Assembly (NCBI GenBank): GCA_031273455.1
Contig: JAISRZ010000135.1
Coordinates: 1 to 48,036 of the forward strand
Reading direction: 5' to 3'
Source of the DNA: Deltaproteobacteria bacterium
GTDB lineage: Bacteria > Desulfobacterota > Desulfarculia > Adiutricales > Adiutricaceae
DNA: 48,036 nucleotides
The number at the start of each line of letters is the position of its first letter. The stretch's first letter is position 1. Both the position numbers and the translations under genes were made by a program. Shown here piece by piece: positions 1 through 8,792 of this stretch. Below the pieces are notes generated by a model that did not search any database, was not told where the DNA came from, and saw only the letters and a program-made list of their open reading frames with translations.

Positions 1-356
1 TTTTTCCCAATTAAACAATTAAAACTCGCTAAACGCTAAAAAGGGGTTCTGGGGTGAGCTTGGTCCTCGTTTAGTCGCTAAGTCAAGGTGGGTAAGGAGT
101 TGTTGGGCGCGTAAGGGGGTAAATCCTACAGCCACGATTTTATGAGCGAAAGCCAGGCGATTAAGCTCAATATTGTATGTTTTTAAAATTATTGTTAAAT
201 ATTATTAATAATTAGCGTATTTATTGTTCCGTAAGCTATAAAACCCTTAGGGTGAACGCTTACAGAAACCGTATCCACCTTAACTACTAGCGTACCTATT
301 AAAGTCACAACATCCCCTAAAGCCTCAGCCTGGCGGACGCTTAACCTAACTGGAAA
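1..356. other. Non-coding flank beside the IS1634-like transposase
   Basis: No convincing gene is seen on either strand. The stretch turns AT-rich from about 180 to 300 and probably contains the 3' flank of the transposase that reads toward it. I could not identify a terminal inverted repeat or target duplication by eye, so the element boundary is not placed. Confidence 0.5.
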
Positions 357-1973
357 TCACCGACGCTCGCCTTTGACGTAAGCTTGAAGGTCGGCCTCAT
401 CCAGCTCAAAAAGCTCTAAGAGCGTCCGTTGCGTTAGGTTTAAAGGGTCTGGGGCTCTAAAACCATCGCCATCTTTAATGACGCGGATCCTATCTAGCTC
501 GGCTAAAGCGAGTTCCATGTCCCAAGATTTTTTCGTCAGAAGTGAATCAAGTCTCAACCTAAACTCGGTTTCGACAATTAGGGCGATGAAAGCGCAAAGC
601 AACTTGCCTTCTCTTATCTCATCGAAGAATGGTTTCGTCTTATCATCATCGACCCGATTAAATAAGTTTATATACCTTTTCTCAATCGTTTTCTTAAACT
701 GAGAGGCCTTAATAACCTCCTTGCTTGATAACTTTGAGTTCGAAAGGAAGGCGCTCTGACCCCAATTTTTAAACTTAGCGTTAATTAAATCGTCATCGCT
801 ACGAAAGGTAAAAGTCCCATCCTTGGCTAGGTCCACAATCCACCCAAACCCGGGGTCCTTGGCTTGTTCGGGGGTCATTCGCTCAAGTTGTTCCATAATT
901 TCCTTGCGGTTATCATGACGAAACATCGCCTCTTGCAACAGCCGAAAATTTTGGAAAGAGTCGTGACAAAGATGTAAGGTGGCGGATGTTCCGTAGTAAC
1001 TCCCTTCAGCTGAGTTACAGAAAAATAAACCAGAGGCGGAGATGATATAGTTATGAAACGAATTCTTTATGTCCTTACCTAGCTCAGCCACCGTTTCTTT
1101 GATCATTGGGTGGTCAATATCCAACTCCACGATGAATGTTAAGCCTTTTTTGGCCATAAACCGCAAGTTAGTCTGGCTAAAGAATTCCGGGAAAAGGGCG
1201 AAAACAACGTCTTTGTCTTTGACTTTTAGTTTAGCGTTTAACTCCGTTAAGTTATCGAGGTTAGATTTATTAACTATTGGCGCGGGATAAACTATATAGA
1301 ACATCGGCAGATTGGTTTCCAAGGAAACGTAACAACCGAAGCTTAAATGTGACGCGTAGATGTTAGAGTCGTTGGGCCGCCAATCGCTAACTAAGTCACT
1401 TGGAAGCGCGGGCGTTAAAACTTGAGAGTCATAAGCTATGAGCGTTCCAGAGGGTTTAGCCTTCATCCATAGCTTAAAAAATTCCTGGGTGGTATAGGTG
1501 CCTATAGTCTGAAAGAGTTTGGTGGCGTACTGTAAGGTTAGCGGAATTTCCCAAATGGTGTTCTCCTCGCAAAAAGACTCAATCCGCCTAAATACGTTGC
1601 CCCGGGCGAACATGAAGAGGGCCGCGGTCAGAACCAATTCGGAGCTCTCATCCAAAAAGCATTCCTCCAGAATCTCAACCAGCCCCAGACGCTGGCAGAT
1701 CCGCCGAAAGAGGTAAGCTCGACCGATGGAGCGGATGGAAGGAACGATGGCCGGCCTTTCGACCTCGTTTTCCTCCTCATCATAGAACCAATAGTAGTTT
1801 TCGTTGGGGTCCAAAAGATCGGTGTCGTTATCAATATGACCGATGGGGATCTTGTCCTTAACCACCCGGCCCTTAAGGCTTAGACGGGGGACAAGTTTAT
1901 AAACAATCCGCCTAAAACCTTCTCGCTTAATGACGCATCCAGTCGGGATTTGGAGGTTGACCTTATAAGACAT
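357..1973 (-). CDS. IS1634-like (IS4 superfamily) DDE transposase, possibly inactive
   Basis: This 538-residue protein has the layout of IS1634-type transposases: an N-terminal region with a conserved VERPAIVPSIRSIG stretch (about 71-84), a first catalytic aspartate in IAYDSQVLT (D182), a middle block FFSQTNL (about 264-270), and a late IEKRY block (E431) followed by a GKLLCAFIALI helix. In the family the middle block normally reads D-R-G-F before the S..N; here it reads ALFPEFFSQTNL, so the second catalytic aspartate seems to be replaced. The frame is intact and full length. The start is an ATG at 1973. It would cut and paste its own element, but the changed motif suggests it may be inactive. 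Family assignment is by motif recall, not by search. Confidence 0.72.
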   Translation of the reverse strand: MSYKVNLQIPTGCVIKREGFRRIVYKLVPRLSLKGRVVKDKIPIGHIDNDTDLLDPNENYYWFYDEEENEVERPAIVPSIRSIGRAYLFRRICQRLGLVEILEECFLDESSELVLTAALFMFARGNVFRRIESFCEENTIWEIPLTLQYATKLFQTIGTYTTQEFFKLWMKAKPSGTLIAYDSQVLTPALPSDLVSDWRPNDSNIYASHLSFGCYVSLETNLPMFYIVYPAPIVNKSNLDNLTELNAKLKVKDKDVVFALFPEFFSQTNLRFMAKKGLTFIVELDIDHPMIKETVAELGKDIKNSFHNYIISASGLFFCNSAEGSYYGTSATLHLCHDSFQNFRLLQEAMFRHDNRKEIMEQLERMTPEQAKDPGFGWIVDLAKDGTFTFRSDDDLINAKFKNWGQSAFLSNSKLSSKEVIKASQFKKTIEKRYINLFNRVDDDKTKPFFDEIREGKLLCAFIALIVETEFRLRLDSLLTKKSWDMELALAELDRIRVIKDGDGFRAPDPLNLTQRTLLELFELDEADLQAYVKGERR

Positions 1974-2342
1974 CTCGCTAACCTATGGATAAATTTTACC
2001 TATAATACCTACCTTAAGTTAAGATATCAAGGAAAATTATTTCCCAAAATTTGGTTAGCCTAAGCTAGTGGGCTCCCTGGCCTTAGGGCCGGTGGCCTTG
2101 GCTTGGTTACGGCCTTAAACCTCGCTTTAGCCCCAGAAAACCTTTTCAGGGCCGATTAAAACGCGATTGTCAAAATTTAGCCTTTAACCAAAGGTGGTTA
2201 ACCCTTAGGTGGCTTAAAGCCCCGATTGATTTTGGGCCTAATTTCGGGGTATTATTGGCCAAGATAGGCCGAAAGATTTCGGGCCTTGTTTTTGTGACTA
2301 AGTGGGCGAGGTTAAAGCTTTTTAGAAAATATTAGATTAAAA
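1974..2342. other. Intergenic region between transposase and sensor kinase
   Basis: No gene is recognised. It holds a short inverted repeat at 2267-2285 (GGCCGAAA, gat, TTTCGGGCC) followed on the plus strand by a T-rich run. This could be a weak terminator, but no plus-strand gene lies upstream, so the role is unclear. Confidence 0.4.
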
Positions 2343-3446
2343 TTACGCCATTTCCGGTAAATAAAGGGTAATCATTAGACCTAATATTTGACCATCTTCC
2401 CCTCGGACATTTCTAGCTTCCACTTGACCGCCATGTAAGGTCACCGCCTGTTTGACGATCGACAGTCCTAGCCCAAAACCGCCACTATCCAAACGCCGAG
2501 CCTGATCGGTTCGGAAAAACGGATTAAAGATATCCCCTAAGCTCTCTTCGCTAACCCCCTGGCCGTGGTCTTTAACTTCCACCACCAGGTCCTTTTCTCT
2601 TTGGTAAAGCTTTAGAACGACGGTGGAGCCGTCTTGGGTATGCCTTAATGCGTTATCGAGTAAATTATCCAAGGCTCTTTTTAGGATCTCCTCATCCCCT
2701 TTGGCCGTCAGCTTTTCCGGGGCGATGACTTGGATTTCCTTATCTTCCTCTTTGGCCCGATAAGACATGTCTAAAGCGCTGGACCGGGCCAAACTAGCTA
2801 GATTGAAAGCGTTTTTTTCCACGCCTAAAGTCGTGGTGGAGGTAAGCCGAGCTTGCTCTAAAGTCATGGTTAGCAAACGCTCTAAACGATCCACGTCTTT
2901 ATCCAGTTGGCTTAAGTACTTTTGATCGGCCTTAGATAAACTATTAAGGAGCTTTTCTTTGAGGATAGCCACGGTGATCCGGATCCGACCCAAGGGCGAG
3001 CGCAAGTCATGGGATATATCCCGAATCAAGCGGCGCTCATTATCCAAGAGCTTAACCAAGCTGTCGGTCATTTGGTTAAAGCCCCGAGCCAATTCGCCGA
3101 TCTCATCGCCCCGATTGACTTCCGGGGCTGGCACCCGAAAACCGGTGTCCCCGCCGGATATTCTCTTGGCGAAGCCAGCCAGCCTAATTAAAGAGCGGGT
3201 GATGATCCGGCTAAATAGCCAGCTAGCGGCCAGGCTAAAGACGAAAATGGACAATAGCCACCAGACGATCTCGTCAATGATGTCCTCTTCCTCGAAGCCA
3301 TGGCCTTGGCCTTGGATGAGCCACCGGCCAAAATCATCGGCCATTTCGCCAATAATGACCATGGAGGTCAATAAAATCATGGAGGTGAGGAAGATTTTCC
3401 AGAAAATCGAGAGCTGATTCCAAAGGTTAATAACCGGTCTTACCAT
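2343..3446 (-). CDS. Two-component sensor histidine kinase (HAMP, HisKA, HATPase)
   Basis: Inner-membrane sensor kinase of 367 residues. The longer upstream frame is ignored because an ATG at 3446 overlaps the stop of the response-regulator gene (TGATG), a typical translational coupling. Two membrane segments (about 14-33 and 60-80) enclose a very short periplasmic loop with an acidic patch (FEEED), then HAMP (about 80-132), HisKA with the phospho-acceptor in RDISHDLRS (H146), N box LLDNALRHT (N265), G1 box DHGQG (293-297) and G2 box FGLGLSI. It should phosphorylate the regulator encoded just upstream. The small acidic loop and the divergent eptA-like gene resemble PmrB/BasS systems that sense cations or cationic peptides. 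That ligand is inferred from context only. Confidence 0.9.
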   Translation of the reverse strand: MVRPVINLWNQLSIFWKIFLTSMILLTSMVIIGEMADDFGRWLIQGQGHGFEEEDIIDEIVWWLLSIFVFSLAASWLFSRIITRSLIRLAGFAKRISGGDTGFRVPAPEVNRGDEIGELARGFNQMTDSLVKLLDNERRLIRDISHDLRSPLGRIRITVAILKEKLLNSLSKADQKYLSQLDKDVDRLERLLTMTLEQARLTSTTTLGVEKNAFNLASLARSSALDMSYRAKEEDKEIQVIAPEKLTAKGDEEILKRALDNLLDNALRHTQDGSTVVLKLYQREKDLVVEVKDHGQGVSEESLGDIFNPFFRTDQARRLDSGGFGLGLSIVKQAVTLHGGQVEARNVRGEDGQILGLMITLYLPEMA

Positions 3447-4177
3447 CACTCGCTCCGGGTCGGGGTTAAGATATAGCCCTCCCCGCGCACGCTCTTTAAG
3501 ACCCCGACCCCTTGGCCATTGGGCCATATTTTCTTCCGCACCCGGCTTAGGTGAATGTCTAAGCTCCGGTCAAAGGGGCTGGATCCGCGGCCTAACCCCT
3601 CTAAAAAAAGCCGCTCGCGCGGGATAACGGTTCCAAGGTTATCCACCAAAAGACTTAAAATCTTAAATTCCACTGGGGTTAGATCTAGATCCCGGTCCCC
3701 ATAATGGGCTTTTAAAGCCAGCCTATCTAAGCGAAACCCCTCTTTCGCCTCCACCTGGCCCCGATTTTCCAGATTGTCCCGAGGTGGCTCATTAAGGGCC
3801 ACGGCCTTAAAATCCCGGGCCCTTCTTAAAACCGAGCGGGTCCTAGCCAATAGCTCCCTTGGCTCAAAGGGTTTAGCCAAATAGTCATCCGCCCCGATCT
3901 CTAGGCCCACGATTTTATCGGCCACCTCCCCTTTAGCCGTCAGCATGATGACCGGCGTCCTTAAGCCTTTGGCCCGTAACTCCCGTAAAAGCTCTAAGCC
4001 GTTTTTCCCGGGCAGCATCAAGTCCAAAAGGATTAAATCCCAAGGTTCCTCTAGAGCCCGCTTTAGCCCAATTAACCCGTCCGAAGCCGCCAGGCACTTA
4101 AACCCATGCCCTAAAAGGTACTCGGACAAAAGGTCCGCGAATTCCTGATCGTCATCGATGATTAATATTTGGTCCAT
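3446..4177 (-). CDS. OmpR/PhoB-family response regulator
   Basis: A 243-residue regulator with an N-terminal receiver domain (acidic D8-D10, phospho-acceptor D52 in LLDLMLPG, T80, K102 in AKPF) and a C-terminal winged helix (about 147-238) ending in VRGEGYIL. It is the first gene of a two-gene operon with the sensor kinase, which overlaps its stop by one base. OmpR-family regulators bind direct repeats about one helical turn apart. Exactly such an array lies in the divergent intergenic region at 4371-4470, between this gene and the eptA-like gene, so autoregulation and control of eptA are likely. By context it is a PmrA/BasR-type regulator, but no specific symbol is claimed. Confidence 0.92.
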   Translation of the reverse strand: MDQILIIDDDQEFADLLSEYLLGHGFKCLAASDGLIGLKRALEEPWDLILLDLMLPGKNGLELLRELRAKGLRTPVIMLTAKGEVADKIVGLEIGADDYLAKPFEPRELLARTRSVLRRARDFKAVALNEPPRDNLENRGQVEAKEGFRLDRLALKAHYGDRDLDLTPVEFKILSLLVDNLGTVIPRERLFLEGLGRGSSPFDRSLDIHLSRVRKKIWPNGQGVGVLKSVRGEGYILTPTRSE

Positions 4178-4370
4178 ATAAACTTATTTAGACTATAACA
4201 ACTAATTATAGAGCTATATTTTACGGAATTTATTAAATGAAACGTAATTCTAGCGAGTTAGAAAAATTGACGTTTTTTTTAGAAGCTTAGTTAGGTCACG
4301 GCTGTTGGGGCCAAAACCCAAAGACCATACTAGCAAACAACCCCGCCTAGCCTCAAGGCGATTAAGGTAA

Positions 4371-4470
4371 CTTTACAAAACTTTACAATTCTTCATAAGT
4401 CTTTACTGGCCTTAACATTTTTTATCACGCCTTTACAATTCTTTATCCGCCTTTACAAGTTTTAACAATA
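4371..4470. promoter_or_regulatory. Ten helically phased 10-bp direct repeats, candidate response-regulator operator
   Basis: Ten consecutive 10-base units begin at 4371, 4381 and so on to 4461. Five start with CTTTACAA or CTTTACTG (4371, 4381, 4401, 4431, 4451), and the others are degenerate versions (CTTCATAAGT, CTTAACATTT, TTTATCACGC, CTTTATCCGC, TTTAACAATA). The 10-bp phase puts every unit on the same face of the helix, as in OmpR-family operators. The array lies between the divergent two-component operon and eptA and ends 7 bases before a candidate -35 box. Binding by the adjacent regulator is inferred. Confidence 0.7.
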
Positions 4471-4477
4471 TTTTTCA

Positions 4478-4506
4478 TTGTTAAAAACCTACTTTACGCC
4501 TATTTA
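4478..4506 (+). promoter_or_regulatory. Candidate sigma-70 promoter of the eptA-like gene
   Basis: TTGTTA (4478-4483) and TATTTA (4501-4506) are separated by 17 bases, a good match to a sigma-70 promoter. The phased repeat array abuts it upstream, the right place for an activator contacting RNA polymerase. A later TATCAT at 4509 is an alternative -10. Confidence 0.45.
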
Positions 4507-4566
4507 GGTATCATAATAAATCACCGGGGACCGAGACCCAAAATAATAATCCTTTTGGAGCCTAAA

Positions 4567-6288
4567 ATGCTATTAAGGCTAAAAAAACTATTTAGTCCGC
4601 GTCTTACTAGCTTTCAATTGATCGTTATAGCTAGCTTATATTTTTTAGTCATCTTAAATATAAGCTTTTGGCGTTTTATCTGGGAAAAGATCCCGCTTAA
4701 TTCCCTAACCGATGTCCTCTTCGCTCTGTCCACGCCTTTGACTTTGTTTTTAGGTTTAGGGGTCATTTTTCTTCTGACCTTGTGGCCAATCATCCATAAG
4801 GCATTCTTGGCCTTTTTAATCTTCGCGGCCAGTTTAGCCAACTACGCCATGGTCCAATACAAGATCTTCATTGACTCGTCCATGATGCGCAATGTCTTTG
4901 AGACTAACCGTCAAGAGGCTTTAGATTACCTTAACCCGTCCCTATTTTATTGGATCGCTTTAACTGGCTTAATCCCGGTGGTTTTAATCCTCCGGGCCAA
5001 CGTTAAGTTCAACCCTTGGGGAAAAGAGCTCAAAAATAGGGCCTTGGGTTTACTGATCGCTTTATTAGCCTTAACTTTTTTGGGGACTGGTTTTTATAAA
5101 GAATGGGCGGTTTTTGGCCGGAACAATAAACTAATGACCCGCCTGATTAACCCCACTAATTACCTTTGGGCCACTTATCGCTATTTTTCCATCTTCCAAA
5201 CCGACCCTCAGCCCTTTAAGATCCTCGACCCCAACGTCAGTCTGGCCAAGGTTAACCCCCATAGACCGCCAGTTTTTGTTTTAATCTTAGGCGAGACCGC
5301 TCGATCCAAGAATTTTTCTTTAAACGGCTACGCTAAAGAGACTAACCCCGAGCTAAAAAACGCGGATATCATTAGCTTTTCGGACGTCACGGCCAGTGGG
5401 ACCTCCACCGCCGAAGCCCTACCAGCCATGTTTTCCCCTAATGAAAGAAGCGATTACCGCCAAAAGGAGGCCTTAAACGAGGATAACCTCGTTGATCTCT
5501 TGGCCCGGGCTGGCTATGACGTTTTATGGCTGGATAATGACGGTGGCTGCAAAAAGGTCTGCGACCGGGTTAAGGCTAAAGTTATCGCCCCGGACTTTGA
5601 CCCCAAATATTGCGATGGCCAAAGCTGCTATGATGGCGTTTTAATCGACCTTTTGGCCCAAACCTTAACCACGGTTAAAGGCCCGACCTTAATCGTCCTT
5701 CATAGTATTGGGAGCCATGGGCCCTCTTACCACAAAAGATACCCCCCGGCGTTTAAAGTCTTTAGCCCCACCTGCGATTCCTCGGCCATCCAGAACTGCC
5801 CGACTAAGGAAATCGTCAACACCTACGATAACTCCATTCTCTACACGGACCACATCATTAACCAAGCCATTAACGTTTTAAAAGACCGGCCCGATCTGGA
5901 AACCGGTCTTCTGTACGTCTCGGACCACGGGGAATCTTTAGGGGAAAATGGCCTTTACCTCCACGGGCTGCCCTACAGTTTCGCCCCCGAGGAGCAATTA
6001 AAGGTCCCCATGATCCTTTGGCTCTCCCACGAGTTAAAAACCAGCTCTTACCTTAATTTCGACTGTTTAAAAGCCCGCGCCCACAACCCCTTGTCCCACG
6101 ACCATCTCTTCCATTCTTTGGCCGGGTTATTGGGCCTAAACACTAAATTATACGCTAAACAATGGGATTTATTTCTCCCTTGCCAAAACGCGACCTATTT
6201 AGAAGCCCAAGATAAGACCAAAAAGACGGTTAAACCATTAGTTGGCGGGCTTAACAGCCCCCAAGAAGGCTCAAGGAAAAACCTCTAA
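4567..6288 (+). CDS. eptA: Lipid A phosphoethanolamine transferase, EptA/PmrC-like
   Basis: Inner-membrane enzyme that transfers phosphoethanolamine to lipid A phosphates, lowering surface negative charge. The ATG at 4567 is chosen over an upstream TTG at 4555 because GGAG (4557-4560) is correctly spaced before it; the product has 573 residues. About five membrane segments fill the N-terminal 180 residues. The periplasmic sulfatase-fold domain then carries GETARS with the nucleophile threonine (T244), a conserved TASGTSTAEALPAMFSP, HSIGSHGPSY, and SDHGESLGENGLYLHG with metal-binding Asp/His. Several paired cysteines (about 350-430) match the disulfides of this family. It is divergent from a two-component operon and preceded by phased operator-like repeats, the PmrAB-pmrC arrangement. 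Other family members (EptB/EptC, CptA) are possible alternatives. Confidence 0.88.
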   Translation: MLLRLKKLFSPRLTSFQLIVIASLYFLVILNISFWRFIWEKIPLNSLTDVLFALSTPLTLFLGLGVIFLLTLWPIIHKAFLAFLIFAASLANYAMVQYKIFIDSSMMRNVFETNRQEALDYLNPSLFYWIALTGLIPVVLILRANVKFNPWGKELKNRALGLLIALLALTFLGTGFYKEWAVFGRNNKLMTRLINPTNYLWATYRYFSIFQTDPQPFKILDPNVSLAKVNPHRPPVFVLILGETARSKNFSLNGYAKETNPELKNADIISFSDVTASGTSTAEALPAMFSPNERSDYRQKEALNEDNLVDLLARAGYDVLWLDNDGGCKKVCDRVKAKVIAPDFDPKYCDGQSCYDGVLIDLLAQTLTTVKGPTLIVLHSIGSHGPSYHKRYPPAFKVFSPTCDSSAIQNCPTKEIVNTYDNSILYTDHIINQAINVLKDRPDLETGLLYVSDHGESLGENGLYLHGLPYSFAPEEQLKVPMILWLSHELKTSSYLNFDCLKARAHNPLSHDHLFHSLAGLLGLNTKLYAKQWDLFLPCQNATYLEAQDKTKKTVKPLVGGLNSPQEGSRKNL

Positions 6289-6324
6289 ATATCCCCCCAA
6301 ATATCCTTTAAAAACCTAAAAAAA

Positions 6325-6372
6325 TAACCCATGACCAAGCCTATCGGTTCTTCAAGGCTTGGTCATGGGTTA
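6325..6372. terminator. Bidirectional rho-independent terminator between eptA and glnK
   Basis: A perfect 17-bp inverted repeat (TAACCCATGACCAAGCC at 6325-6341, its complement at 6356-6372) with a 14-base loop. A-rich sequence precedes it and T-rich sequence follows, so it can end both eptA on the plus strand and the long nitrogen operon on the minus strand. Confidence 0.85.
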
Positions 6373-6530
6373 ATTGGGTTAATTTTTGGGGTTAATTTTT
6401 TGGGTTAATTATTGGGTTATATAACGAGTTAAAAAATTGGCTTATAAATATTAACTAATTAACCAAGATTAAACCAAGTTTAGAGAGGTTTTAGGCCCCC
6501 AAGCGGTTGAGCTCGGCTAAATCGCTAAAA

Positions 6531-6881
6531 TTAGTTTAAAGCGTCATAACCAGTCTCACAGGTCCGGATGCGCATGGCGCTTTTGATCTCGTAGGTGAAG
6601 ATCTTGCCATCGCCAATCCGCCCGGTGAAAGCCGCCTCTTGGATGGCCTTAATAACCTTCATTTCCCACTCTTCCGAGGACACGACTATCTCGAACTTGA
6701 CCTTGGGCAGCAAACTGACGTCCACCTCGGTCCCCCGAACTATTTCCGTGTAGCCCTTTTGGGTTCCACAGCCCATGACTTGGAAGACGGTAATCCCGTT
6801 GACCTCTATGGCGTTTAAGGCGGACTTGACGTCTTCCAGTTTCTCCTCCCGGACAATCGCCTCAATCTTGATCATGCTCAT
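6531..6881 (-). CDS. glnK: P-II nitrogen regulatory protein, GlnK type
   Basis: A 116-residue P-II trimer subunit that senses 2-oxoglutarate and ATP/ADP and gates the ammonium channel. Visible signatures are IKIEAIVREEKLEDVK at the N terminus, the T-loop start QKGYTEIVRG, LPKVKFEIVV, and the C-terminal signature TGRIGDGKIF. Aligned by eye with E. coli GlnB, the position of the uridylylated tyrosine (Y51) holds valine (V53 here), and Y46 is also valine, so uridylylation at the classic site is not possible. The ATG at 6881 has GAGGAG just upstream; a second ATG two codons later is possible. It lies 12 bases after amtB, the usual amtB-glnK pairing, as the last gene of the urea/ammonium operon. 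Confidence 0.93.
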   Translation of the reverse strand: MSMIKIEAIVREEKLEDVKSALNAIEVNGITVFQVMGCGTQKGYTEIVRGTEVDVSLLPKVKFEIVVSSEEWEMKVIKAIQEAAFTGRIGDGKIFTYEIKSAMRIRTCETGYDALN

Positions 6882-6893
6882 AAACTCTCCTCA

Positions 6894-8132
6894 TTAATCC
6901 AAACCGTTAAATGACGGGTAGGCGTTCTCGCCATGCTGGGAAGCGTCCAAACCAACCAGCTCATCCCGGCGGCTAACTCGTAACTCGGTGAAAGCTTTGG
7001 TTACATAGACGCAAATAATCGTTCCCACGACAGCGATGGCGATGGAAGCTAAGATCCCGCCAATCTGGGCGAAAAACTGAGAAGGATTGCCGAACCAAAG
7101 ACCAGAGGCGCCATTAATGGACGGGTCCGCGAAGACCCCAGTCATCAGACCGCCCCAGATACCACCAATTCCGTGACACCCAAAAGCGTCCAGAGCGTCG
7201 TCAATTTTCAGTTTTTGTTTTATCAGTATTATTCCATAATAGCAAACTGGGCCAGCGCTAAGGCCAATGATAAAAGCGGCCCAGACCGGCACAAACCCCG
7301 CGCCCGGGGTAATGGCCACTAGGCCCACCACCACGCCGGTGCAGGAGCTAATAAGGTTGGGTTTCCGTTTCCGAACGACGTCGATGAGCATCCAGGACAA
7401 TAACCCGGCCGCGGTGGCCAAGGCGGTGGTCATAAAAGCGTGGCCAGCTAAAGCGTTGGCCCCTAAAGCGCTCCCCGCGTTAAACCCGAACCAGCCGAAC
7501 CACAGTAAGGCCATGCCCAAGACCACGAAGGGGACGTTATGGATCCGGTAGGAAGTGTGCTCGTAACCTTGACGCTTACCCAGCAAAAGGCATAGGACCA
7601 AGCCGCTCACCCCGGAGCTGATGTGCACGACGTTGCCGCCAGCGAAATCAATGGAACCCAAGCCATCGGCCCCCAGTAACCCGCCCGAGCCCCAGACCAT
7701 GTGGGCTAGAGGGTAATAGACCAAAAATGACCAAACCGCGATAAAGATAAAGAGGGCTTTAAACTTCATGCGGCCAGCCACCGCCCCGGTGATAATGGCC
7801 GGGGTGATTAAGGCGAACATCATCTGGAAGATGACGAAAACCAAGAAGGGCAGGTTTTCGGCGTAAGGGCTAGGGGCGTCCAGCCCTTGACCCGCCAAAA
7901 AGACGTCCGACAAACCCCCAATGACGCCAAAGGAATTCCCGCTAAAGGACAGCGAGTAGCCAAAGGCGAACCAAAGGACTATGCCTAAGCCCAAGATAAA
8001 GACCGAGGCCATCATGTTGTTAATGACGTTTTTCCTGCGACCTAAACCGCCATAAAAGAAAGCTAGCCCCGGCGTCATGATAAAAACCAGAGCGGCTGAG
8101 ACCAGGACAAACGCTGTGTCGCCAGTGTTCAT
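6894..8132 (-). CDS. amtB: Ammonium transporter AmtB
   Basis: A 412-residue ammonium channel with about eleven membrane helices. The start MNTGDTAFVL lacks an obvious cleavable signal peptide. Family signatures seen are the DFAGG motif with D162, the twin pore histidines H170 (GNVVHISSG) and H320 (FGCHGIGG), the FGFNAGS stretch, and the cytoplasmic tail GLDASQHGENAYPSF, which contacts the P-II protein. GGTGG precedes the ATG at 8132. It follows ureG by 40 bases and precedes glnK by 12, so it probably belongs to the same transcript as the urease genes. It would recapture ammonium leaking from urease or import external ammonium. Confidence 0.96.
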   Translation of the reverse strand: MNTGDTAFVLVSAALVFIMTPGLAFFYGGLGRRKNVINNMMASVFILGLGIVLWFAFGYSLSFSGNSFGVIGGLSDVFLAGQGLDAPSPYAENLPFLVFVIFQMMFALITPAIITGAVAGRMKFKALFIFIAVWSFLVYYPLAHMVWGSGGLLGADGLGSIDFAGGNVVHISSGVSGLVLCLLLGKRQGYEHTSYRIHNVPFVVLGMALLWFGWFGFNAGSALGANALAGHAFMTTALATAAGLLSWMLIDVVRKRKPNLISSCTGVVVGLVAITPGAGFVPVWAAFIIGLSAGPVCYYGIILIKQKLKIDDALDAFGCHGIGGIWGGLMTGVFADPSINGASGLWFGNPSQFFAQIGGILASIAIAVVGTIICVYVTKAFTELRVSRRDELVGLDASQHGENAYPSFNGLD

Positions 8133-8172
8133 TTTTCCACCTGAAATTTGGATTTTTTTTCCACGAAATAAA

Positions 8173-8790
8173 CTAAAACTTAACCGCTAAAAAACCTTTT
8201 TTTATAATAAAATCAACGATGGCCTCAACCCCGACCCCCTCTTTCAAATTGGTGAAGATAAAGGGTTTGCCGCCCCGAGCTTTTAAGCTGTCGTCTTCCA
8301 TGACCTTTAAGCTGGCCCCCACCTGGGGGGCCAGGTCCATCTTGTTAATGACCAGTAAATCCGAGCGGGTGATGGCGGGCCCGCCTTTCCGGGGGATCTT
8401 GTCCCCGCCGGCCACGTCAATGACGTAGATAAAGATGTCGGCCAGTTCGGGGCTAAAGGTGGCCGACAGGTTATCGCCCCCGCTTTCGATAAAAATGACT
8501 TCCAGCCCTGGGAACTCTTTTAATAACCCCTCCACAGCCTCAATATTCATACTGGCGTCCTCGCGAATGGCCGAGTGGGGGCAACCGCCCGTTTCCACGC
8601 CAATGACCCTTCTGGGCTCTAAAGCCTCGTTCCGGATCAAAAACAAAGCGTCCTCTTTGGTGTAGATGTCGTTAGTGACCACGGCTAGGGAGTGGCGGTC
8701 CCGTAACTTTAAGCACAGTTGGAGGATTAGGGCGGTTTTCCCCGAGCCCACTGGGCCGCCCACGCCCACCCGCAAACAGTCGCTCGACAC
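8173..8790 (-). CDS. ureG: Urease accessory GTPase UreG
   Basis: SIMIBI-class GTPase of 205 residues that powers nickel insertion into urease as part of the UreD-UreF-UreG complex. Visible motifs are the P loop GPVGSGKT (12-19), [10 protein letters not shown], the metal-binding ETGGCPH (Cys-Pro-His) used for nickel, IESGGDNL, and the guanine-specificity motif NKMDL. Length is normal for the family. It starts only 2 bases after the ureF stop. No ureE is present in this cluster, so UreG must receive nickel from UreG/UreF itself, from a HypA-type donor elsewhere, or from another chaperone. Confidence 0.96.
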   Translation of the reverse strand: MSSDCLRVGVGGPVGSGKTALILQLCLKLRDRHSLAVVTNDIYTKEDALFLIRNEALEPRRVIGVETGGCPHSAIREDASMNIEAVEGLLKEFPGLEVIFIESGGDNLSATFSPELADIFIYVIDVAGGDKIPRKGGPAITRSDLLVINKMDLAPQVGASLKVMEDDSLKARGGKPFIFTNLKEGVGVEAIVDFIIKKGFLAVKF

Positions 8791-8792
8791 GC

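Noticed and set aside
2959..3417. 152-codon plus-strand ORF antisense to the sensor kinase
   Set aside because: Shadow of a well-supported histidine kinase gene.
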